This document shows, in pieces, positions 1 to 7,791 of a stretch of DNA of 39,406 nt. Each line of letters starts with the position of its first letter. The stretch's first letter is position 1. A model generated the notes under the pieces. That model was not told the DNA's origin and searched no databases. It saw only the letters and a list, made by a program, of their open reading frames with translations. The position numbers and the translations under genes were made by a program. This DNA comes from a virus. The stretch lies in IMG/VR virus record IMGVR_UViG_3300033134_000007, positions 1 to 39,406 of that record. One strand, 5' to 3'.

Positions 1-127
1 CTTCTGGCCGAAACGGCCAGCGGCGCGTCAGGCGCCTTTGTCTATCCGCTTGGCGGCGGCGCTGCCGGCGGCAATGGCTCGGCGGGCGGTGGCGACGGCA
101 CCAATGCCGGCGGCGGCGGCGGCGGCG
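1..127. repeat. Terminal direct repeat, left copy
   Basis: Identical base for base to 39280-39406. An exact 127-bp end overlap is typical of a circular contig from a k=127 assembly graph, so it more likely marks circularity than a biological terminal repeat. It lies inside the Gly-rich adhesin gene that crosses the ends, and the reading frame is continuous across the join. Confidence 0.97.
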
Positions 128-573
128 GCGGCGCGGGCGGCGCGGTGCTGGGGATCTGGGCGCGCACGATCGCCCGCGGCAGCAACAGCACCGCCGCCAT
201 CATCCAGGCCAGGGGCGGCAACGGCGCCAACGGCGGCCTGCCGTCGGCCGGCAACTGCGGCGGTGGCGGCGGTGGCGGCGGCGGTGGCGGCGGCTTTGTC
301 TATATCGTCACCGGCGGCGTCACCGGCTCGACCATTGCCAACGCGATCGACGCATCCGGCGGCGCGGGCGGCAACGGCGGCAACGGCACCGGCACGGGCC
401 TCGGCGGCAACGCGGGCGCCGGCGGCAACGCGGGCATGGTCGTGCTGATCAACCTCGGCAGCGCCACGACGACGGTCAACAGCTACAATGCCGCCGGCGC
501 GGCCGGCGTGACCACCGCGACCAGTACCGGGGCCACCGCCGGGGCCAACAGCAACGGCCAGATGGCGCTCTGA
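1..573 (+). CDS. Gly-rich tail fibre/adhesin, C-terminal part (continues from 38176)
   Basis: This is the 3' part of the gene that begins at ATG 38176 and crosses the circle join; the whole product is about 558 aa. The frame is fixed by the 127-bp overlap. The visible segment is extremely rich in Gly, Ala and Asn, with poly-Gly runs around 100-140 and 255-295, and ends at TGA 571-573. Gly-rich C-termini of this kind occur in phage adhesins such as gp38-type tips, where Gly-rich strands pack as polyglycine helices; that structural analogy is inference. The stop overlaps the ATG of the gp10-like gene (TGATG), so the two are translationally coupled. Likely role: receptor binding at the tail. Confidence 0.7.
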   Translation, partial: LLAETASGASGAFVYPLGGGAAGGNGSAGGGDGTNAGGGGGGGGAGGAVLGIWARTIARGSNSTAAIIQARGGNGANGGLPSAGNCGGGGGGGGGGGGFVYIVTGGVTGSTIANAIDASGGAGGNGGNGTGTGLGGNAGAGGNAGMVVLINLGSATTTVNSYNAAGAAGVTTATSTGATAGANSNGQMAL

Positions 574-1796
574 TGCCGCGGCTCCAACTCACCGGCGGGG
601 CCTACCAGGCGCGCAACGTGATTGCGTCGGCGCAGCGGTGCCTCAACCTCTACGTCGAGACGATGCCGCAGGCGGTTGGCGAGCCGAGCCCGGCGGCGCT
701 GTATCCGACCGCGGGCCTGGTGCGGGTGGCCTACCTGCCGCAGGGGCCGGTGCGCGGGCTGTATCGCGCGACCAACGACACGCTCTATGCGGTCGGCGGG
801 TCCACCCTCTACGCGATCAGCCTGGCCTGGCTGCCGGTCGCGCTCGGCAGCATCACGCCGGGGCTGACGAGCCCGGTCAGCATGAGCGACAACGGCAACA
901 CGCTCGTGCTGGTCGACGGCACTTCCAACGGCTGGCAGGTGACCTTGGCCACCAATGCCTTCGCCCCGGTCAGCGATCCGACCGGCTCGTTCCGCGGCGC
1001 CGACCGGGTCGACTACCTCGACACCTACCTGCTGTTCAATGTGCCCGGCACGCCGCAATTCCAGACCACGCAAAGCCTCGCGGTGACGTTCGACTCGTTA
1101 TATTTCGCCAACAAGGAGAGCCATTCCGACCTGTTGGTGACGCTTGCGGTCGCGAAACGGGAAATCTGGCTGATTGGCGAGACGACCACCGAGGTGTGGT
1201 ATAATTCGGGCGCGGCGGATTTCCCGTTCGAAAGCATGCCCTCGGTGTTCGTCGACCACGGCACCTGCGCCAAATACAGCGTCGCCGCGACCGACAATGC
1301 AATCTACCTGCTGGCCGCCGACCGGCAGGGCCAGGGCATCGTGATGCAGTGCGCCGGCTACCAGAGCACGCGGATCTCAAATTACGCGCTGGAAACGGAA
1401 TTGGCAGGCTATCCGGTGATCAGCGATGCCATCGGCATGACCTATCAATACAACGGCCATGTGTTCTACCATTTGACATTTCCGGCGGCCGACAAAACCT
1501 GGCTGTATGACATCACGACCGGGCAATGGTCCGAGCTCGCCTGGCTCGATGCCGGCGGCGCCGAGCACCGCCACCGCGCCAACTGCGCGGCCAGCTGCTA
1601 CGGCCGCGTGGTGGTGGGCGACTGGCAGAGCGGGGCGATCTACCGGCTGGACCCCAACGTCTATACCGACGACGGCCAGCCGATCCGGCGCCAGCGTGCC
1701 TTCCCGCACCTGGTGAACGACGGCAAGCGGCTGTTCTACCGGCAGTTTATTGCGGATATGGACGCCGGGACCGTCGCGCCCGCGGTGGCCGGGTAG
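573..1796 (+). CDS. P22 gp10-like tail accessory factor, N-terminal part (gene split)
   Basis: The 407-aa product resembles the packaged-DNA stabilisation protein family of P22 gp10, a hub that plugs the portal tube and joins it to the tail tip. Visible hallmarks are an N-terminal QARNVIASAQRCLNLYVE stretch, beta-propeller-like repeats, a KREIWLIGETTTEVWY segment and a late RRQRAFPHLVNDGKRLFYRQF segment. It starts at ATG 573, overlapping the upstream TGA. The frame ends at TAG 1794-1796, just where gp10-like proteins normally continue into a final strand-rich segment. That segment (WSDDRGHTW...GAWIDVKPG) is found in the same frame in the next ORF, after a second TAG at 1818. So this is either a genuinely split gene or one needing stop readthrough. 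P22 gp10 is about 470 aa. Confidence 0.82.
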   Translation: MPRLQLTGGAYQARNVIASAQRCLNLYVETMPQAVGEPSPAALYPTAGLVRVAYLPQGPVRGLYRATNDTLYAVGGSTLYAISLAWLPVALGSITPGLTSPVSMSDNGNTLVLVDGTSNGWQVTLATNAFAPVSDPTGSFRGADRVDYLDTYLLFNVPGTPQFQTTQSLAVTFDSLYFANKESHSDLLVTLAVAKREIWLIGETTTEVWYNSGAADFPFESMPSVFVDHGTCAKYSVAATDNAIYLLAADRQGQGIVMQCAGYQSTRISNYALETELAGYPVISDAIGMTYQYNGHVFYHLTFPAADKTWLYDITTGQWSELAWLDAGGAEHRHRANCAASCYGRVVVGDWQSGAIYRLDPNVYTDDGQPIRRQRAFPHLVNDGKRLFYRQFIADMDAGTVAPAVAG

Positions 1797-1820
1797 ACCT
1801 TGTTCGTGCGGGGCGGGTAG

Positions 1821-2855
1821 GTGCCGTCGCCAATTGCCGCCGCGTTCGGATTGGCCCCCGCCCGGGTGGGCAGTCATAGCCTGACCGACGGGGTGGCGAG
1901 CGACAGTTTCGGCGTCAATGCGGACGCCGACGACGTGCTGCTCGTCGGGCTGGCGGTGAGCGCGCTGCGGAGCCTGCCTGTGCTGCAGTCGCTCACCTGT
2001 CCTGGCCTGAGCTTCGCGCGCCTGGCGGCCCCGGCGCAGGCCACCAATATGCCCTATCCCGGCGGGGCCGGGGACGGCAGCGAGGCGGGCACCACGGGGG
2101 TCGCCAGCCTTGAGCTCTGGTGGGCGCGGGTGCCGACGGCGATGACCGGGGCGGCGGTGACCTACAGCCTCGATGCGGCGTTCTCGAGCGACCCGTTTAA
2201 CCCGAACAGTCAAAACGCCATGCTGGTCTGGGGTTGCGTGAGCGGGTGCCAGGCGGGCGACCCGTGGGATGTGGATCCGGCGCTGCCGGTGACGATCGCC
2301 AGCCAGGTGGCCGCCCCGGGGACCGCTGCGACGGTGTCGTTCGCGACCGCGGCGCCCGACACGCTGCTGCTGCTGCTGGCCTGCCCGAGCGGCCCGGGCA
2401 CCCTCCCGGCCGGCTGGACCAGCGTTGTCGGCGGCGCGATGGCCGGCGCCGCGCCGCAGGTGACGCCGTCGCTGTATGCGCTGGCGGCGGCCGGCCTGGT
2501 GGCGGGGCTGACGGCGTCGGACGGCTATGTTGGGGCCGGGCTCTATATCGGCGCCGCGCTGGTCGGCACACCCGATGGAGGCAGCGACGACGAGGGGGGC
2601 GGCGGCTCGGGGCCGAGCCAGAGCACCGCAACGCTGCAGCCCGACCTGGTCTGGCTCGAGTGGTCGGACGACCGCGGCCACACCTGGAGCAACCCGGTGT
2701 CGATCAGCCTCGGCGGGGTCGGCGGATATATTACGAGCCTGCAATGGCGGCGGCTGGGCTATGCGCGCGACCGGGTGTTTCGGCTGACCTGGTCGGCCGC
2801 CCTGCCGACCGCGCTGCAGGGCGCCTGGATCGACGTCAAGCCCGGGAGTAGTTAA
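1821..2855 (+). CDS. gp10-like C-terminal segment preceded by an inserted beta-rich domain
   Basis: The product is 344 aa in the same frame as the upstream gp10-like ORF and separated from it by two TAG codons 24 nt apart. Residues about 1-255 form an Ala/Gly/Thr-rich, strand-like domain I do not recognise by name, with SHSLTDG near its start and an acidic Gly-rich linker (DDEGGGGSG) near its end. Residues about 265-344 (DLVWLEWSDDRGHTWSNP, then TSLQWRRLGYARDRVFRLTW and GAWIDVKPG) match the closing part of gp10-family proteins. The first possible start is GTG 1821, directly after TAG, with only a weak GGGGCGGG upstream. The inserted domain may be a surface-exposed decoration or receptor-binding module. 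The stop TAA overlaps the next ATG (TAATG). Confidence 0.7.
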   Translation: MPSPIAAAFGLAPARVGSHSLTDGVASDSFGVNADADDVLLVGLAVSALRSLPVLQSLTCPGLSFARLAAPAQATNMPYPGGAGDGSEAGTTGVASLELWWARVPTAMTGAAVTYSLDAAFSSDPFNPNSQNAMLVWGCVSGCQAGDPWDVDPALPVTIASQVAAPGTAATVSFATAAPDTLLLLLACPSGPGTLPAGWTSVVGGAMAGAAPQVTPSLYALAAAGLVAGLTASDGYVGAGLYIGAALVGTPDGGSDDEGGGGSGPSQSTATLQPDLVWLEWSDDRGHTWSNPVSISLGGVGGYITSLQWRRLGYARDRVFRLTWSAALPTALQGAWIDVKPGSS

Positions 2856-3634
2856 TGGTCGCGGTCCTCATCAACCCGGAACAGCAATTCGTCGATGCCA
2901 ACGGCGCGCCCTACGTCGGTGGCTTGCTGAGCACCTATGTCGTCGGTACCTCGACGCCCAAGACAACCTATGTCGACCCGGCCGGCGCGTCGGCCAACAC
3001 CAACCCGGTGGTGCTCGACGCCGCGGGGCGCTGCCTGATCTACGGCGACGGGGCCTACCGCCTGGTGCTGACGGACGCCAACGGCAACGAAATATTCGAC
3101 CAGCCGAGCAGCACGTACGTCTCGGCCGCGATGGCGCCGGTCTGCATCGCGCCGGATCTGCCGACCGCGCTTAGCACGCTGGGGGTGACCGCGGCGATTG
3201 CCGCCGAGGCCGCCTTGCGCGCGAGCGCGGACAACACCGAGATCACCGCCCGTACCGCCGCGGTGGCGGCGGAAGCGGCCCGCGCCGAGGCCGCCGAGGC
3301 TGCGGTCAGTGCCGCGGTGACGGCCGAGACCAGCCGCGCCGAGGCCGCCGAGGCGGCGCTGTCGGCCTCGCTGAGCGGCCTGACCGGCACCGGCGTGCGC
3401 GCGGGCGCGTCCGGCCCGACGGACGCCAACGGGCACTACCGGACGACGTTCCACACCCCGACCGGGGGCGTGCAGCCGGCGGTGAGTGTGACCCTGATCG
3501 GCAGTGGCCTGTTTTCTGCTGCCGCAACGATCACGTCCGATCAATACGGTTTCGATGTGTGGTTCGCGATGCCATGGGGCGCGCCCGCGGTGGGCAACAT
3601 GTTCTGGTGGATCGCCATGACGCCGACCGGCTGA
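2855..3634 (+). CDS. Tail fibre protein with head-binding-type N-terminus and coiled coil
   Basis: This 259-aa protein has three visible parts. Residues 1-90 (INPEQQFVDANGAPYVGG, then STPKTTYVDPAGASANTNP, VVLDAAGR and GDGAYRLVLTDANGN) match the small beta domain at the N-terminus of many podoviral fibres and spikes that docks to the virion. Residues about 105-180 are an Ala/Glu-rich heptad region (AEAARAEAAEAA) expected to form a trimeric coiled coil. The C-terminal 75 residues form a compact strand-rich domain ending in FWWIAMTPTG, probably the distal tip. It sits directly after the gp10-like gene (TAATG overlap), so it is probably attached there. Receptor specificity cannot be read from the sequence. 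Confidence 0.75.
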   Translation: MVAVLINPEQQFVDANGAPYVGGLLSTYVVGTSTPKTTYVDPAGASANTNPVVLDAAGRCLIYGDGAYRLVLTDANGNEIFDQPSSTYVSAAMAPVCIAPDLPTALSTLGVTAAIAAEAALRASADNTEITARTAAVAAEAARAEAAEAAVSAAVTAETSRAEAAEAALSASLSGLTGTGVRAGASGPTDANGHYRTTFHTPTGGVQPAVSVTLIGSGLFSAAATITSDQYGFDVWFAMPWGAPAVGNMFWWIAMTPTG

Positions 3635-3638
3635 GCCG

Positions 3639-3998
3639 ATGGCTGTTCGTTTCGGTTTCCCGAACAGCCCGCTGGTCGACCCGGTCAGCGGGCTGCTGAT
3701 GCCGGTCTGGCAGGGGTTCCTGCTGGCGCTCTATAACCGCACCGGAGCCGCGGCGGGCACCAGCACGACCGACGTCGCGGCGCAGGTGGCGACCGAAACG
3801 ACCGCGCGCGAGGCGGCGGATGCGGCGCTGCAGGCCTCGGTGAGCACCGAGACGGCGGCCAGGGCTGGCGCTGTCGCGGCCGAGGCGGCGGCGCGGACCG
3901 CGGCGGATGCGGCGCTGCAAGGCGAGATCACTGCACTGGGGGCGGCCCGGGGCAGCACCGCCGGGCCGATGCTGGCGCGCTGGTGGTTCGCGCCATGA
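3639..3998 (+). CDS. Small coiled-coil tail-associated protein
   Basis: A 119-aa protein starting at ATG 3639, four bases after the upstream stop. An N-terminal segment (FPNSPLVDPVSGLLMPVWQGFLLALYNRTG) is followed by an Ala/Glu/Thr heptad region at residues about 45-100 (TETTAREAADAALQAS and similar) that closely resembles the coil of the upstream fibre. Its position between gp10-like/fibre genes and ejection genes is where P22 encodes its needle gp26, so a needle-like or fibre-partner role is possible but unproven. Confidence 0.6.
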   Translation: MAVRFGFPNSPLVDPVSGLLMPVWQGFLLALYNRTGAAAGTSTTDVAAQVATETTAREAADAALQASVSTETAARAGAVAAEAAARTAADAALQGEITALGAARGSTAGPMLARWWFAP

Positions 3999-4318
3999 TC
4001 GGCCACCACCCGGCACCCGGCTGTGGCAACATCGCCGCGATGAGCCCGCCGGTGATCTGGACGCCCGAGATGGACAGTCTGCTGCTGCGCATGCGCGAGC
4101 AGGGCCACCCGTGGGCGCGCATCGGCCTGGCACTCGGGCTCGGCCACGGGGTGGTGCGCCGCCGCGCCCGGGCGCTCGAGATCGCCACCGCGCGGCTCAA
4201 CAGCGGGCCGCTCGCGGGGGTGGCGATCGCCGCGGGGCGGCGGCCGGCGGCGGCGCGGTTCCGCCCCTGGACCGCGGCGCACCGGCTTGGCCGGCGCTGG
4301 CAGGATCCCGAGGACTGA
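3995..4318 (+). CDS. Small SANT/GcrA-like helix-turn-helix protein
   Basis: A 107-aa product from ATG 3995 (ATGA overlap with the upstream stop); ATG 4040 is an alternative start that removes 15 residues. The core reads WTPEMDSLLLRMREQGHPW, ARIGLALGLG and VVRRRARAL. This is the pattern of a Myb/SANT or GcrA-type DNA-binding helix bundle (W-x-E-x(3)-L...G..W..I...LG...V..R...L). GcrA is an alphaproteobacterial cell-cycle regulator, which weakly supports the host assignment. The rest is basic and Ala-rich. It is odd to find a DNA-binding protein among tail genes; it could be a virion-borne or late regulator. Confidence 0.65.
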   Translation: MIGHHPAPGCGNIAAMSPPVIWTPEMDSLLLRMREQGHPWARIGLALGLGHGVVRRRARALEIATARLNSGPLAGVAIAAGRRPAAARFRPWTAAHRLGRRWQDPED

Positions 4319-4878
4319 TGCGCTACTTCCAGCCGATCGCCACCGGCGTGGACACCCTGGCGTTGCTGCTGGCGCTGTATCGCCGGCCGGAACTGTGGAA
4401 CGCCGAGCGGTTCCGCACGAGCTACCCCGGCACCCCGCACGGCCAGGTCGACGACATCCTGCTGCGCTATTCCGACCCGGGGACATGCGAGCAGGCCGGG
4501 CGGGTGATGGGCGACGAGCGGCCGGTCTGGCACCCGGCGGCGGCGCTGCTGCCGTGGCAGGCGCCGGTGCTCGACCTGATGCACCGCGTGCGCGCCTACC
4601 GGCTCGACCGCTGCCTGGTCACCCGGCTGCGCCCGGGCGGGCGGATCGCGCGGCACGCCGACGATGTCGGGCCCTACGTCAACGACCGCGACCGGCAACG
4701 ATTCCATTTGGTGCTGCAGGGCCTGCCGGGCTCGCTCTATCACTGCGGCGACGAAACTGTGCAGATGCTGACCGGCGAGGTGTGGACGTTCGATGCGCGG
4801 GCCGAGCATGCGGTCGAGAACAACAGCGCCGACGACCGCATCCACCTGATCGCTGACCTGTGCCTGCTGCCAGGGTAG
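4318..4878 (+). CDS. Aspartyl/asparaginyl beta-hydroxylase-like Fe(II)/2OG dioxygenase
   Basis: A 186-aa protein starting at ATG 4318 (TGATG overlap). It shows the Fe(II)/2-oxoglutarate double-stranded beta-helix signature: HxD at H113/D115 (in RHADD), distal H164 (in RAEHAVENN) and a 2OG-binding candidate R174 (in DDRIHLIADL). The RFHLVLQG and GEVWTFDARAEH strands are typical of the Asp_Arg_Hydrox family, which hydroxylates Asp/Asn side chains in proteins. All metal ligands appear intact. It lies with a SANT-like and a GNAT gene between tail and ejection genes, a cargo position. The substrate could be a tail protein or a host protein; the sequence does not say. Confidence 0.8.
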   Translation: MRYFQPIATGVDTLALLLALYRRPELWNAERFRTSYPGTPHGQVDDILLRYSDPGTCEQAGRVMGDERPVWHPAAALLPWQAPVLDLMHRVRAYRLDRCLVTRLRPGGRIARHADDVGPYVNDRDRQRFHLVLQGLPGSLYHCGDETVQMLTGEVWTFDARAEHAVENNSADDRIHLIADLCLLPG

Positions 4879-4895
4879 CGTGCTGGCGTGCAACC

Positions 4896-5363
4896 ATGCT
4901 GACAGCACAGGTCGAGCGCTACGGCGAGGTGGTCGAGCAGATGGTGCCGCTCTATCTGGGCCACTGGGCCGAGGTCGCGCTCGACACGACGCGCCCGCAG
5001 GCGCAGCTGGCGCCGCGCTATCGGGTCTACGAGCAGCGCGACGCGGCGGGCGAGGTGGTGCTGGTGACCCTGCGCGATGGCGGCGTGCTGTGCGGCTATT
5101 TCCTTTGTTTCGTCGGCCCCGGCCTGCACTATGCCTATTGCCTCACCGCAACGATGGATATCCTCTATGTCCACCCCGCGGTGCGCGGGCGGTTCGGCGG
5201 GCTCAGGCTGATCCGCACCATGCAGCGCGAGTTGCGACGACGGGGGGTTCACCGTCTGTTCGCCGGCGAGAAGATCGGCAAATCGAGCCGGCTCGGCCGG
5301 CTGTTCGAGCTCTGCGGCATGCGCGCGGTGGAAACCTACTACAGCATCTGGTTGGGAGAGTGA
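4896..5363 (+). CDS. GNAT-fold N-acetyltransferase-like protein
   Basis: A 155-aa protein from ATG 4896; the frame is open further upstream but this ATG follows the previous stop. It has the GNAT order: strands GVLCGYFLCFV, then the strand ATMDILYVHPAVRG followed by GRFGGLRLIRTMQRELRRRG (the acetyl-CoA loop and helix, a loose R-G-x(2)-G-G version of motif A), then a C-terminal GKSSRLGRLFELCGMRAVE helix typical of the fold's last part. Such small GNATs are common next to phage tail and ejection genes, but substrates are mostly unknown. The next gene starts one base after the stop. Confidence 0.7.
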   Translation: MLTAQVERYGEVVEQMVPLYLGHWAEVALDTTRPQAQLAPRYRVYEQRDAAGEVVLVTLRDGGVLCGYFLCFVGPGLHYAYCLTATMDILYVHPAVRGRFGGLRLIRTMQRELRRRGVHRLFAGEKIGKSSRLGRLFELCGMRAVETYYSIWLGE

Positions 5364-5364
5364 C

Positions 5365-6135
5365 ATGGTAGCGGCGGCGATTGTGGCCTCCGGCGCGATA
5401 GCGGCCGGCACCTCGCTGGCGGGCTCAAGCATGGCTGCGGGCGCGGCGAACAAGGCGGCCAACCTGCAGATGCAGCAGTTCCAGCAGACCCAGGCCGGCC
5501 TCGCGCCGTATAACCAGACCGGGCAAAGCGTGCTCGGCGCGCTGTCCGGCCTGGCCATGAGCGGGGCCAACGGCGGCGGGCCGAACTACCTCGCCCAGGC
5601 GGCGGCGGCGCAGCCGGGGCAGATGACCGAGGCGCAGCTGCAGCAGACGCCGGGCTATCAGTTCAACCTCTCGCAGGGGCTGCAATCGACGCAGAACGCC
5701 GCCGCGGCGCGCGGCCTGGGGGTCTCGGGGGCGGCGATGAAGGGGGCGGCGACCTACGCCACCGGGCTGGCTGACAGCACCTACCAGAACCAGTTCAACA
5801 ACGCACAAACCCGGTTCAGCAACCTGGTCAATTTGAATACGGCGCAGCAATCGAATGTGCAGAACCAGTTCAACCGCCTCTCGGGCGTCGCTTCCCTCGG
5901 TGAATCCGCCGGCGCGCAGACCGGCGCGCTCGGCACCCAGGCGGCCTCGACCGCCGGCAGCTACATCAACCAGGCCGGGCTGGCCAGCGCCGCAGGGGTG
6001 ACCGGGGTTGGCAATGCGCTGACCGGCGCCGCTAACAACTATCTGGGCTACTCGCTGCTGCAGCAGGCGGTCGGCAAGGGTGGCACCGGCGGCTATCCGA
6101 CCGGCGCGGTCGGCGGCGGCACGGCCATGGGCTAG
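5365..6135 (+). CDS. DNA ejection (internal virion) protein, P22 gp7 position
   Basis: A 256-aa protein with an Ala/Gly-rich hydrophobic N-terminus (AAAIVASGAIAAGTSLAGSS) followed by Gln/Asn-rich helical segments (LQMQQFQQTQAGLAPYNQTG). This composition is common in podoviral ejection proteins, which leave the capsid and form a channel across the cell envelope. Position supports this: it is the first of three consecutive genes in the place of P22 genes 7, 20 and 16. The C-terminus is Gly-rich. The TAG stop at 6133 is embedded in the Shine-Dalgarno (AGGAG) of the next gene, which is in the same frame. There is no sequence-level identification beyond composition and synteny. Confidence 0.65.
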   Translation: MVAAAIVASGAIAAGTSLAGSSMAAGAANKAANLQMQQFQQTQAGLAPYNQTGQSVLGALSGLAMSGANGGGPNYLAQAAAAQPGQMTEAQLQQTPGYQFNLSQGLQSTQNAAAARGLGVSGAAMKGAATYATGLADSTYQNQFNNAQTRFSNLVNLNTAQQSNVQNQFNRLSGVASLGESAGAQTGALGTQAASTAGSYINQAGLASAAGVTGVGNALTGAANNYLGYSLLQQAVGKGGTGGYPTGAVGGGTAMG

Positions 6136-6147
6136 GAGCATAGACAG

Positions 6148-7791
6148 ATGTCTGGATCGCTGTCCGACTACGGCAACGCCATCCGCTCGGCCAACGTGCT
6201 CGATGCGATCATGCACCCGGCGACCGTCAACCCGCTGGCGGCCTGGGGCAACGCGGCGCAGGTGGCCAGCGGCATCTGGGGCCTGCGCGAGCAGCAGGCC
6301 AAGCAGGCGGTGGGGCAGGCCTACCAGGGGGCGGTGAGCCCCGAGGGCGAGTTCGACCCGGCGCGGGCGCGGGCGCTGGTGGCGCAGAACCCGGCCGCCG
6401 CGCTGGCCGCGCCGGGCGCGATCGAATCGACGCAGTCACTGACCGGGCAGCAACTGCAGGTGGCGGCGGCCAAGGCGGCTTGGGTCAACAACGCGACCGG
6501 CAGCCTGCTCGGCCAGAAGGTCATTACGCCAGCCGATGTGTTCGGCGTGTTCCAGCAGGGGCTCGCCAACGGCATGCTGACCATTCCCGAGATCCAGCGC
6601 CAGTTGAGCACCTTGCCGCAGGATGCGGCCGGGCTGCGCACCTGGGCGCAGCAGCACTACCAGCAGCACCTCGACCCGTCGCTGCAGCTGCAGCAGTTGT
6701 ATGGCAGCACCGGCACGGTGACCGGGCCCGGCGGGGCGTTGACGGGCTACACCCAATTGCCGGCCTCGCAGGGCGGCGGGGTCTACACGCCGGCCCAGCC
6801 GGGCGCGCCGCAGGGGCTGAGCCCCGGCCAGGCGATCACCCCGGTGACCGGGCCGGTGACCGCGACCGGCGCGCCGACGACGCTGCCGGCGCTGCGCTAC
6901 GGCCAGCAGACCGGCGTGCTGGGGCCCGGCGGGCAGATCGTCGGCCAGCCCGGCCCGCTCGGCACCGGGCGCTATGCGCCGCCGCCGCCCGCCTTGCGCA
7001 ACCCCGCCGCCGCCCCGCCCGCCAATACGCCGCCCGCCAATACGCCACCTGGCAATGCGCCGCCCGCAGGGGGCGCAGGGGCAGCGCCGGCCGCACCCGG
7101 TGCCACCCCAGCCCCGGCACCGGCCGCGGCGCCAGGCGGTCCGGCCGCGCCGCCTGGCACCATGGTGACCGGGCTCGGCCCGGGCGAGCAGGAGCAGATG
7201 CGCCTGGCGCAGGAGCATTTCAACGACATCACCAAACAGGGCGTGGCGGCGCGCCAGCAGCAGGCGGTGCTGCAGGACATGCTGGGTGACACCAGCCAGT
7301 TCACCACCGGGCCGGCGGCCGACCGGCTGCTCAAGCTGCGCCAGATCGCCCAGCGGCTGGGGATCACGACCAATATCGACGCGACCACCGCGGCGGAGAG
7401 TTTCAACAAACTGGCGGCGCAACTGGCGCAGCAACAGAACCCGGGGAGCGATGCGCGGATGAGCGTCTCGCTGGCGGCCAACCCGCATGCTGACCTCTCG
7501 CCGCCCGGCGTCGACCTCCTGCTGCGGCAGTTGCAGGGCAATAACGACTACCTGCAGGCGCGCCAGACGCTGGCGCAGTCCTGGCAAGCGGACAACAACA
7601 ACCCGCAGCGGGGGAACCATAACGCATTCGAGTCGAACATCGCGACCAACCTCGACCCGCGGGTGTTCCAGTACAACCGGATGAACCCGGAGCAGAAACG
7701 GACCTTCCTCACCGGCATGAAGGATCCCAAGAGCTTCATGCGCTCGTATGACTGGGCGCACCAGTTCGGGCTGCTGCCAGATGCCTCTTGA
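6148..7791 (+). CDS. DNA ejection (internal virion) protein, P22 gp20 position
   Basis: A 547-aa protein with AGGAG 9 nt upstream of ATG 6148. Residues 1-190 are Gln/Ala-rich and helical (IWGLREQQAKQAVGQAYQG). Residues about 200-350 are Pro/Ala/Gly-rich and probably disordered, including a repeat of ANTPPANTPPGNAPP type encoded by short DNA repeats around 7012-7070. The C-terminal 200 residues are again helical (MRLAQEHFNDITKQGVAARQ). Long, flexible, Gln-rich proteins between the first ejection gene and a transglycosylase gene fit an ejectosome component. The last 11 bases overlap the next gene. Confidence 0.6.
   Translation: MSGSLSDYGNAIRSANVLDAIMHPATVNPLAAWGNAAQVASGIWGLREQQAKQAVGQAYQGAVSPEGEFDPARARALVAQNPAAALAAPGAIESTQSLTGQQLQVAAAKAAWVNNATGSLLGQKVITPADVFGVFQQGLANGMLTIPEIQRQLSTLPQDAAGLRTWAQQHYQQHLDPSLQLQQLYGSTGTVTGPGGALTGYTQLPASQGGGVYTPAQPGAPQGLSPGQAITPVTGPVTATGAPTTLPALRYGQQTGVLGPGGQIVGQPGPLGTGRYAPPPPALRNPAAAPPANTPPANTPPGNAPPAGGAGAAPAAPGATPAPAPAAAPGGPAAPPGTMVTGLGPGEQEQMRLAQEHFNDITKQGVAARQQQAVLQDMLGDTSQFTTGPAADRLLKLRQIAQRLGITTNIDATTAAESFNKLAAQLAQQQNPGSDARMSVSLAANPHADLSPPGVDLLLRQLQGNNDYLQARQTLAQSWQADNNNPQRGNHNAFESNIATNLDPRVFQYNRMNPEQKRTFLTGMKDPKSFMRSYDWAHQFGLLPDAS

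Noticed and set aside
1377-2744. 455-codon open frame on the minus strand
   Set aside because: Antisense to the gp10-like genes; Arg/Gly/His-rich with no motifs.
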